The notes below the pieces were generated by a model that saw only the letters and a program-made list of their open reading frames with translations, searched no databases and had not been told where the DNA came from. The position numbers were made by a program, and so were the translations under genes. From the NCBI RefSeq assembly GCF_900107045.1, contig NZ_FNON01000005.1, positions 761,218 to 825,217 on the forward strand: a DNA stretch of 64,000 nucleotides, in the 5' to 3' direction. The DNA comes from Amycolatopsis xylanica (lineage in GTDB: Bacteria; Actinomycetota; Actinomycetes; Mycobacteriales; Pseudonocardiaceae). Below, in pieces: positions 57,652 to 64,000 of the stretch. Within the stretch, counting starts at the first letter, position 1; each line of letters opens with the position of its first letter.

Positions 57652-59100
57652 ATGGAGACCTTCGAAGCACTGGACCGGCCGGGCAAGATCATCGCCGTCC
57701 ACCTCAGCTACGCCTCGCGCGCGGAGCAGCGCGGGCGCCGCCCCCAGGCGCCGTCGTACTTCTTCAAGCCGTCCAGCTCGATCGCGCCGACCGGCGGCTC
57801 GGTCGAACGGCCCGCGGGCACCGAACTGCTGGCGTTCGAGGGCGAGATCGCGCTGGTCATCGGCACTCCGGCGCGCTGGGTCCCGGTGGAACGGGCCTGG
57901 GATCACGTCGCCGCCGTCACCGCGGCCAACGACTTCGGCCTCTACGACCTGCGCGGCGCCGACAAGGGGTCCAACGTCCGCGCGAAGGGCGGCGACGGGT
58001 TCACCCCGCTCGGCCCGCAGCTGATCGACGCCAAAGAAGCCGACCCGGCCGGGCTGCGGGTCCGCACCTGGGTCAACGGCGACCTGCGGCAGGACGACAC
58101 CACCGCCGGGCTGATCTTCCCGCTGGCCCAGCTCGTTTCCGACCTCTCCCAGCACTTCACGCTCGAACCCGGTGACGTCATCCTCACCGGCACGCCCGCC
58201 GGATCGACCGTGGTCGTGCCGGGTGACGTCGTCGAGGTCGAGGTCGACATCCCCGGCGGGCCGAGCACCGGACGCCTGGTCACCACGGTCACCCAAGGCG
58301 AAATCCCGTTCTCGGACGTCGGCGCCAAACCCGCGGTCGACGACGTCCAGCGCGCCGAAGCCTGGGGATCGCGCGAAGCCGCCGGGCTGCCGGACAAGGA
58401 AAACCCGTTCACCGACGAACTGCGCGAACTGCTGCGCCGCACGCCGGTCGCGGGCCTGTCCGCGCAGCTGCGCAAGCGCGGGCTGAACAACGTGATCATC
58501 GACGGGGTGCGTCCCAACCAGCCCGGCGCCAAGATCGTCGGCCCCGCGCGGACGCTGCGCTACCTGCCCAACCGCGAAGACCTCTTCAAGTCGCACGGCG
58601 GTGGCTTCAACGCCCAAAAGCGGCTGTTCGACGCCGCCGGGAACGGCGAGGTGATCGTCATCGAGGCGCGTGGCGAGCGCGACGCGGGCACGCTCGGCGA
58701 CATCCTGGCGCTGCGGGCGCGGGCCAGGGGAGTGGCCGGGGTGGTCACCGACGGCGGGGTGCGCGACTTCGACACGGTCGCCGAAACCGGGCTGCCCGTG
58801 TTCTCGGCCGGGCCGCATCCGGCGGTGCTCGGGCGCAAGCACGTGCCGTGGGACACCGACGTCGCCATCGCCTGCGGTGGCGCGGCCGTGCTGCCCGGCG
58901 ACATCATCGTCGGCGACTCCGACGGGGTGATCGTGATCCCGCCGCACCTGGCCCGCGAAGTCGCCGAGGCCGCGTTCGCCCAGGAGGAAGAGGACGCCTG
59001 GATCGCCGAGCAGGTCGCGCAAGGTCAGCCGATCGAGGGCCTCTTCCCACCGGACGCGGCGTGGCGTGAAAGGTATACGGCATGGCGGAAGAAGCAGTGA
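57652..59100 (+). CDS. hpaG: FAH-domain isomerase/decarboxylase fused to RraA-like domain
   Basis: 482 residues. The N-terminal fumarylacetoacetate-hydrolase-like half (about 1-245) shows FEGEIALVIG, ANDFGLYDLR, KGGDGFTPLGP and the metal-site region DVILTGTPAG. The C-terminal half (about 265-470) is an RraA/HMG-aldolase-like domain (GLNNVIIDGVRPNQPGAKIVGPA, ARGVAGVVTDGGVRD, DIIVGDSDGVIVIP). In E. coli HpaG two FAH domains carry out decarboxylation and isomerisation in the homoprotocatechuate pathway. Here RraA replaces one of them and may decarboxylate, as RraA-family enzymes can. Start uncertain: ATG 57652 has GGGAG only 2 bases away; ATG 57619 is also in frame. Confidence 0.82.
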   Translation: METFEALDRPGKIIAVHLSYASRAEQRGRRPQAPSYFFKPSSSIAPTGGSVERPAGTELLAFEGEIALVIGTPARWVPVERAWDHVAAVTAANDFGLYDLRGADKGSNVRAKGGDGFTPLGPQLIDAKEADPAGLRVRTWVNGDLRQDDTTAGLIFPLAQLVSDLSQHFTLEPGDVILTGTPAGSTVVVPGDVVEVEVDIPGGPSTGRLVTTVTQGEIPFSDVGAKPAVDDVQRAEAWGSREAAGLPDKENPFTDELRELLRRTPVAGLSAQLRKRGLNNVIIDGVRPNQPGAKIVGPARTLRYLPNREDLFKSHGGGFNAQKRLFDAAGNGEVIVIEARGERDAGTLGDILALRARARGVAGVVTDGGVRDFDTVAETGLPVFSAGPHPAVLGRKHVPWDTDVAIACGGAAVLPGDIIVGDSDGVIVIPPHLAREVAEAAFAQEEEDAWIAEQVAQGQPIEGLFPPDAAWRERYTAWRKKQ

Positions 59101-59765
59101 ACAGCATCGTCGGCGACCGGGTCAGCAAGTCCGAGCTGGCCTACGACTGGCTCCGGCGCAAGATCGCGCGGCACGAGTACGGCCCCGGCTACCGGCTCGT
59201 GCTCGCCGAGATCGCCGCGGAGCTCGGCATGAGCGTGGTCCCGGTGCGCGAGGCGATCCGCAGGCTCGAAGCCGAGCGGCTGGTGACCTTCGAGCGCAAC
59301 GTCGGCGCGCGCGTCGCGATGGTCGACGAGAACGAGTACCTGCACGCGATGCAGACGCTGGGCGTCACCGAGGGCATCGCGACCGCGCTCTCGGCGCCCG
59401 CGCTGACCGCGGCGAACCTCGGCAGGGCCCGCGTGATCAACGACCGGATGGTCGCGCTGCTCGACAGCTTCGACGCGCACACCTTCACCATGCTGAACCA
59501 GCAGTTCCACTCGGAGCTGTTCGAGTGCTGCCCCAATCCGCAGATCCTGGAACTCGTGCGGCAGGGCTGGACCCGGCTGTCCGGGCTGCGCGACTCGACG
59601 TTCACCTTCATCCCCGGCCGGGCCCGGCAGTCGGTCGAAGAGCACGAGCACATCCTGAGCTTGATCGAGGCGAAGGCCGATCCGCTGGAGATCGAACTCG
59701 CCGCGCGGAATCACCGCTGGGCCACCATGCGGGCCTTCCTGGAACGAACCGAGGAGAAACCTTGA
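59082..59765 (+). CDS. GntR-family (FCD) regulator of the hpa operon
   Basis: 227 residues from ATG 59082; a GTG at 59097 overlaps the hpaG stop as GTGA and may be the true start. The winged helix (SELAYDWLRRKIARHEYGPGYRLVLAEIAAELGMSVVPVREAIRRLEAERLV) is followed by an FCD domain with metal-site His/Asp (NQQFHSELFECC, SVEEHEHILSLIEAKADP, RNHRWATMRAFL). It lies inside the catabolic operon, so it is co-induced with its targets. GTATAC-centred palindromes at 53517 and 57597 are its best candidate sites. Confidence 0.88.
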   Translation: MAEEAVNSIVGDRVSKSELAYDWLRRKIARHEYGPGYRLVLAEIAAELGMSVVPVREAIRRLEAERLVTFERNVGARVAMVDENEYLHAMQTLGVTEGIATALSAPALTAANLGRARVINDRMVALLDSFDAHTFTMLNQQFHSELFECCPNPQILELVRQGWTRLSGLRDSTFTFIPGRARQSVEEHEHILSLIEAKADPLEIELAARNHRWATMRAFLERTEEKP

Positions 59766-61255
59766 GCACGAACGTCCCCGACGGCCTGCCGGACCGGATC
59801 CGGCACTACATCGACGGCGAGTTCACCGACTCGGCCGACGGCGCCACGTTCGGCGTGCTCGACCCGGTCACCAACGAGGACTACCTGCTGGCGGCGGCGG
59901 GAAAGAAGGCCGACATCGACCGCGCCGTCACCGCCGCGCGGCGCGCGTTCACCGAGGGACCCTGGCCGAAGCTGCTGCCGCGTGAGCGTTCCCGCGTGCT
60001 GCACCGCGTCGCCGACCTCGTCGAGTCGCGCGACGCCCGCCTGGCCGAACTGGAGAGTTTCGACTCGGGCCTGCCGATCTCACAGGCACTCGGCCAGGCC
60101 CGCCGCGCCGCCGAGAACTTCCGCTTCTTCGCCGACCTGATCGTCGCGCAGGCCGATGACGTCTACAAGGTGCCCGGCCGCCAGGTCAACTACGTCAACC
60201 GCAAGCCGATCGGCGTCGCGGGCCTGATCACGCCGTGGAACACGCCGTTCATGCTGGAGTCGTGGAAGCTCGCGCCCGCGCTCGCGACCGGCAACACCGT
60301 GGTGCTCAAGCCCGCCGAGTTCACGCCGCTCTCGGCGTCGCTGTGGGCCGGGATCTTCGAGGAAGCCGGTCTGCCGCAAGGGGTTTTCAACCTGGTCAAC
60401 GGATTCGGCGAGGACGCGGGCGACGCGCTGGTCAAGCACCCGGACGTCCCGCTGATCTCGTTCACCGGCGAGAGCGCCACCGGCAGCCTGATCTTCGCCA
60501 ACGCCGCGCCGTTCCTCAAAGGACTGTCGATGGAGCTGGGCGGCAAGTCGCCCGCCATCGTCTTCGCCGACGCCGACCTCGAAGCCGCGATCAACGCGAC
60601 GATCTTCGGCGTCTTTTCGCTCAACGGTGAGCGCTGCACCGCCGGCAGCCGCATCCTGGTCGAGCGCGCGGTCTACGACGAGTTCGTCGAACGCTACGCC
60701 GCGCAGGCCGGACGCGTGGTCGTCGGCGACCCGCGCGACCCGAAGACCGAGGTCGGCGCGCTCGTGCACCCCGAGCACCACGCGAAGGTGATGAGCTACA
60801 TCGAGGTCGGCAAGACCGAGGGCAGGCTCGTCGCGGGCGGCGGCCGCCCGGAAGGCTTCCCGACCGGCAACTACGTCGCGCCGACCGTGTTCGCCGACGT
60901 CAAACCGGACGCCAGGATCTTCCAGGAGGAGATCTTCGGGCCGGTCGTCGCGATCACCCCGTTCGACAGCGAGCAGGAGGCGCTCGCGCTCGCGAACAAC
61001 ACCAAGTACGGGCTCGCCGCCTATGTCTGGACCAACGACCTGAAGCGGGCGCACACGTTCGCGCAGTCGGTCGAGGCGGGCATGGTGTGGCTCAACTCCA
61101 ACAACGTCCGCGACCTGCGCACCCCGTTCGGCGGAGTCAAGGCGTCCGGTCTCGGGCATGAGGGCGGCTACCGCTCGATCGACTTCTACACCGACCAGCA
61201 GGCGGTGCACATCAATCTGGGCGAGGCCCACAACCCCATCTTCGGCGCGCGCTGA
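59762..61255 (+). CDS. hpaE: 5-carboxymethyl-2-hydroxymuconate semialdehyde dehydrogenase
   Basis: A 497-residue aldehyde dehydrogenase that oxidises the ring-cleavage semialdehyde with NAD+. Cofactor strand VAGLITPWNTPFMLESWKLAPALATGNTVVLKPAE, glycine motif FTGESATGS, catalytic Glu in LSMELGGKSP and nucleophile Cys292 (LNGERCTAGSR). The TTG start at 59762 overlaps the GntR stop (TTGA) and has GAGGAG upstream. Its position between hpaG and hpaD fixes the pathway assignment. Confidence 0.92.
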   Translation: MSTNVPDGLPDRIRHYIDGEFTDSADGATFGVLDPVTNEDYLLAAAGKKADIDRAVTAARRAFTEGPWPKLLPRERSRVLHRVADLVESRDARLAELESFDSGLPISQALGQARRAAENFRFFADLIVAQADDVYKVPGRQVNYVNRKPIGVAGLITPWNTPFMLESWKLAPALATGNTVVLKPAEFTPLSASLWAGIFEEAGLPQGVFNLVNGFGEDAGDALVKHPDVPLISFTGESATGSLIFANAAPFLKGLSMELGGKSPAIVFADADLEAAINATIFGVFSLNGERCTAGSRILVERAVYDEFVERYAAQAGRVVVGDPRDPKTEVGALVHPEHHAKVMSYIEVGKTEGRLVAGGGRPEGFPTGNYVAPTVFADVKPDARIFQEEIFGPVVAITPFDSEQEALALANNTKYGLAAYVWTNDLKRAHTFAQSVEAGMVWLNSNNVRDLRTPFGGVKASGLGHEGGYRSIDFYTDQQAVHINLGEAHNPIFGAR

Positions 61256-61268
61256 GAGGACGTCTGTC

Positions 61269-62345
61269 ATGAGTCTTGACCCGATCCCGACTCCTTCGTG
61301 CCCGCCGCCGGACATCCTGCGCTGCGCGTACATGGAACTCGTGGTGACCGATCTGGCGCGCTCGCGGGCGTTCTACGCCGACGTGCTCGGGCTCGCGGTG
61401 ACCGAAGAAGATGACCAGGCCGTGTATCTGCGCAGCATGGACGAATTCATCCACCACAATCTCGTGCTGCGCCAAGGACCTGTCGCGGCGGTGGCCGCGT
61501 TCGCATACCGCGTGCGCTCGCCTGAAGACCTTGACAAGGCCGTCGCGTTCTACACGGAACTGGGCTGCCGCATCGAGCGTCGGCCTGAAGGCTTTAACAA
61601 AGGCATCGGCGATTCTGTGCGCGTCGAGGACCCGCTGGGCTTCCCGCAGGAGTTCTTCCACGACGTCGAGCACGTCGAACGGCTCGGCTGGCGCTATGAC
61701 CTGCACGTGCCCGGCGCGCTGGTCCGGCTCGACCACTTCAACCAGGTCACCCCGGACGTGCCACGCGCGGTCAAGCACATGGAAGACCTCGCTTTCCGTG
61801 TCACCGAAGACATCCAGGACGAGCACGGCACCACGTACGCGGCGTGGATGCGCCGCAAGCCGACCGTGCACGACACCGCGATGACCGGCGGCGACGGCCC
61901 GCGCATGCACCACGTCGCGTTCGCCACCCACGAGAAGCACAACATCTTGTCCATTTGCGACAAACTCGGCGCGCTGCGGCTGTCCGACCGGATCGAGCGC
62001 GGCCCCGGCCGCCATGGCGTCTCGAACGCGTTCTACCTCTATCTGCGCGATCCCGACGGGCACCGCGTGGAGATCTACACGCAGGACTACTACACCGGCG
62101 ACCCCGACAACCCGGTGGTGACCTGGGACGTCCACGACAACCAGCGCCGCGACTGGTGGGGCACCCCGGTCGTGCCGTCCTGGTACACCGAGGCTTCGCT
62201 CGTGCTCGACCTCGACGGCAAGCCCAAGCCGGTCGTCGCCCGCACCGACTCCAGCGAAATGGAAGTCACCATCGGCGCCGACGGCTTCTCCTACACCCGC
62301 AAAGGCGAGGCCATGCCGGAATACAAGCTGGGAAACCAGCTCTGA
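61269..62345 (+). CDS. hpaD: 3,4-dihydroxyphenylacetate (homoprotocatechuate) 2,3-dioxygenase
   Basis: 358 residues of the type I extradiol (VOC) family, close in layout to the Brevibacterium fuscum enzyme. Metal ligands are His156 (RLDHFNQVTPDV), His215 (RMHHVAFATHE) and Glu268 (HRVEIYTQDYY), each offset by one from that enzyme's His155/His214/Glu267. It cleaves the ring between C2 and C3 with Fe(II) or Mn(II) and O2, giving 5-carboxymethyl-2-hydroxymuconate semialdehyde. Not related to the E. coli LigB-type HpaD. It starts 13 bases after hpaE and overlaps hpaH (TGATG). Confidence 0.92.
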   Translation: MSLDPIPTPSCPPPDILRCAYMELVVTDLARSRAFYADVLGLAVTEEDDQAVYLRSMDEFIHHNLVLRQGPVAAVAAFAYRVRSPEDLDKAVAFYTELGCRIERRPEGFNKGIGDSVRVEDPLGFPQEFFHDVEHVERLGWRYDLHVPGALVRLDHFNQVTPDVPRAVKHMEDLAFRVTEDIQDEHGTTYAAWMRRKPTVHDTAMTGGDGPRMHHVAFATHEKHNILSICDKLGALRLSDRIERGPGRHGVSNAFYLYLRDPDGHRVEIYTQDYYTGDPDNPVVTWDVHDNQRRDWWGTPVVPSWYTEASLVLDLDGKPKPVVARTDSSEMEVTIGADGFSYTRKGEAMPEYKLGNQL

Positions 62346-63130
62346 TGCTCCCCGCGACCACGATCACCGCGATCGCCGACGAACTCGCCGCGGCCGAGCA
62401 GGCCCGTTCCGTCGTCCCGCTGCTGACCGGACGTTATCCGGAGATGACCATCGAGGACTCGTACGCGGTCCAGAACGAGTGGCGGCGGCGCGGCATCGAG
62501 GCGGGACGGCGGCCGGTCGGCCGCAAGATCGGCCTCACCTCGAAGGTCATGCAGGCCGCCACCGGCATCACCGAGCCCGACTACGGCGCGATCTTCGCCG
62601 ACATGGTCTTCGAGAACGGCGCGGTCATCGAGCATTCGCGCTTCTCGAACGTCCGCGTCGAAGTCGAGCTGGCCTTTGTGCTGCGGTCCCCGTTGAAGGG
62701 GCCGGACGTCACGGTCTTCGACGTGCTCCGCGCGACCGAATACGTGGTGCCCGCGCTGGAGATCCTGTCTTCGCGCATCGAGCTGGCCGGTCGGACCATT
62801 GTGGACACCGTCAGCGACAACGCGGCCATGGGCGGCATGGTTCACGGCGGCACCCCGATCGCGGTCGACGCCGTCGACCTGCGCTGGGTGTCCGCGCTGC
62901 TGTACCGCAACGAGACGATCGAGGAGACCGGCGTCGCCGCGGCCGTGCTGAACCACCCGGCGACCGGCGTCGCCTGGCTGGCGAACAAGCTCGCCCAGCA
63001 CGGCGATGGCCTCGCGGCGGGCGAAATCGTGCTCGCCGGCTCGTTCACCCGGCCGATGTGGGTGCACCCTGGCGACACCGTGCACGCCGACTACCGCGAC
63101 CTGGGAGCGATCACATGCCGCTTCGTCTGA
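62345..63130 (+). CDS. hpaH: 2-oxo-hept-4-ene-1,7-dioate hydratase
   Basis: 261 residues of the FAH-superfamily hydratase group (HpaH/MhpD). Characteristic parts are YAVQNEWRRRGIEAGRRPVGRKIGLTSKVMQ, YGAIFADMVFENG, NVRVEVELAFVL with metal-binding Glu residues, ATEYVVPALEILSSRI and NHPATGVAWLANKLAQHG. It adds water to the dienoate before aldol cleavage. Its ATG shares a base with the hpaD stop; its end overlaps hpaI by 16 bases. Length normal. Confidence 0.9.
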   Translation: MLPATTITAIADELAAAEQARSVVPLLTGRYPEMTIEDSYAVQNEWRRRGIEAGRRPVGRKIGLTSKVMQAATGITEPDYGAIFADMVFENGAVIEHSRFSNVRVEVELAFVLRSPLKGPDVTVFDVLRATEYVVPALEILSSRIELAGRTIVDTVSDNAAMGGMVHGGTPIAVDAVDLRWVSALLYRNETIEETGVAAAVLNHPATGVAWLANKLAQHGDGLAAGEIVLAGSFTRPMWVHPGDTVHADYRDLGAITCRFV

Positions 63131-63882
63131 CTTTCCGCGACGATCTGGCCGCGTCCTCGCGGGCGCTCGTCGGGATGTGGGTCTCGTCCGGCAGCCCGCT
63201 GGTCGCGGAGATCTGCGCGGGCGCGGGGCTGGACTGGCTGCTGATCGACGGCGAGCATTCCCCGATCGGCCTCGAGTCGGTGGTCTCCTTGCTGCAGGCG
63301 GTCTCGGGATATCCGGTGACACCGATGGTCAGGGCGCCGTCCGACGACAGCGTCATCCTGAAGCAGCTCCTGGACGCCGGCGCGCAAAACCTGTTGGTAC
63401 CCATGGTCGATTCGGCCGACCAGGCCACGGCGGCGGTCCGCTCGGTGCGGTACCCGCCGGACGGTATTCGCGGCGTGGGCAGTGCTTTGGCACGCGCCGC
63501 GCGGTGGAACCGGGTCGACGGTTATCTGGCGCGCGCCAACGAGCTCGTGTCGCTGTTCGTGCAGATCGAGTCGGTCGCGGGCGTCGAAGCGGCGGCCTCG
63601 ATCGCGGCGGTGGACGGGGTCGACGGCGTCTTCGTCGGCCCGTCCGACCTGGCGGCGTCGATGGGCTTGCTCGGTCAGCAGACCCACCCGGACGTGACGG
63701 CCGCGGTCCTGCGCACGTTCAAGGCGGTCTTGGCCGCCGGGAAACCCGTGGGTGTCAACGCTTTCGACCCCGCGCAGGCGCGGCTGTACCTGGACGCTGG
63801 CGCGACCTTCGTCCTGGTCGGCGCCGACGTCGCCCTCCTCGCCCGAGGCTCCGAAGCCCTCGCCGACCACTACCTCTCGTGA
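63115..63882 (+). CDS. hpaI: 2,4-dihydroxyhept-2-ene-1,7-dioate aldolase
   Basis: A 255-residue class II HpcH/HpaI aldolase. GMWVSSGSPLVAEICAGAGLDWLLIDGEHSPIG holds the catalytic His of the DxEH motif; MVRAPSDDSVILKQLLDAGAQNLLVPMVDSADQA the substrate Arg; QIESVAGVEAAASIAAVDGVDGVFVGPSDLAASMG the metal Glu and Asp. It releases pyruvate and succinate semialdehyde, the last step of the pathway. ATG 63115 overlaps hpaH by 16 bases. Last gene of the operon in the window. Confidence 0.92.
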   Translation: MPLRLTFRDDLAASSRALVGMWVSSGSPLVAEICAGAGLDWLLIDGEHSPIGLESVVSLLQAVSGYPVTPMVRAPSDDSVILKQLLDAGAQNLLVPMVDSADQATAAVRSVRYPPDGIRGVGSALARAARWNRVDGYLARANELVSLFVQIESVAGVEAAASIAAVDGVDGVFVGPSDLAASMGLLGQQTHPDVTAAVLRTFKAVLAAGKPVGVNAFDPAQARLYLDAGATFVLVGADVALLARGSEALADHYLS

Positions 63883-63903
63883 GTGCCGCGGCCGGTTCTA
63901 ACC
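63877..63903. repeat. Truncated family-R palindrome (half copy)
   Basis: TCGTGAGTG, then CGGCCGGTTCTAACC, matches the left arm and centre of the family-R element. The right arm is missing. It overlaps the hpaI stop. A decayed copy. Confidence 0.7.
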
Positions 63904-63957
63904 CAATGCTGGGCAGTTAAGGCTTGGCTTGCGTTGTCAAGCGACGCGTGAGCACGC

Positions 63958-64000
63958 GAAACCCGAGTTTTGGCCATCTACTGGCCCAAACTCGGGTTTC
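63958..64000. terminator. Terminator hairpin at window end
   Basis: GAAACCCGAGTTTTGGCCA and TGGCCCAAACTCGGGTTTC pair over 19 positions with one mismatch around a 5-base loop, 76 bases after the hpaI stop. Sequence after the stem lies outside the window, so a T tract cannot be checked. Confidence 0.7.

Noticed and set aside
1..64000. CRISPR arrays, rRNA, tRNA, transposases or integrases
   Set aside because: I saw no regularly spaced direct repeats with unique spacers, no convincing tRNA cloverleaf and no transposase or integrase domain. A tRNA or ncRNA covariance search was not possible here.

Overview
The window is about 70% G+C, uses ATG/GTG/TTG starts with clear Shine-Dalgarno sequences, and carries actinobacterial families: AfsR-like ATPases, an F420-type (DDN) oxidoreductase, XRE-TPR regulators, ESX-like small proteins, CBM2 carbohydrate-active enzymes and a DasR-type site. 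This suggests a filamentous actinomycete, most likely Pseudonocardiales (Amycolatopsis-like); the genus is inference.

Left part (1-19.2 kb). A polyprenyl synthase runs in from the left edge. It is followed by a small zinc-finger protein, a secreted GH18 chitinase with a DasR-like site, a RibD-like reductase, a VOC protein, an ESX-like module with a metallophosphoesterase, and RNase Z. An IspH-like gene and a degenerate Dxs-like gene flank an XRE-TPR regulator. Two lipoproteins and two coupled secreted beta-helix proteins with CBM2 modules complete the region.

Specialised-metabolite part (19.3-33.6 kb, minus strand). Two systems lie side by side. (1) A minimal atropopeptide-type RiPP locus: a 23-codon precursor (21394-21465) ending in AWYIWW, a strong hairpin, one atypical cytochrome P450 and a closely spaced pirin. 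(2) An operon-like run (33628 down to 21925): FAD protein, amino-acid N-monooxygenase, small cupin, MetRS-like protein, Fe(II)/2OG oxygenase, ATP-grasp ligase, AMP-forming ligase, second ATP-grasp ligase and MFS exporter. N-monooxygenase plus zinc cupin plus MetRS-like protein is the known signature of hydrazine (N-N bond) synthesis. The ligases suggest the hydrazino unit is built into an amide or peptide without an NRPS.

Middle (33.8-51.4 kb). A small HTH protein, a tiny secreted protein with four DTHW motifs, a lipoprotein, a secreted S33 hydrolase, a DDN-type reductase, a frameshifted cyclase/ATPase/TPR regulator, a cupin, a GH3 lipoprotein, a small kinase, an ABC exporter with a two-component system, a TetR/membrane-protein pair with its operator, an AraC regulator and a tandem NTF2-like protein.

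Right part (51.4-64 kb). A homoprotocatechuate meta-cleavage locus for 4-hydroxyphenylacetate: hpaBC, IclR, a transporter, an FAH-RraA fusion, GntR, hpaE, hpaD, hpaH and hpaI. It is interrupted by a less GC-biased two-gene insert with a third ATP-grasp enzyme. No hpaF isomerase is seen.

Two palindromic repeat families are scattered through gene ends across the window: a 46-bp element (seven full copies plus one half) and a 24-bp element (three full copies plus one degenerate).
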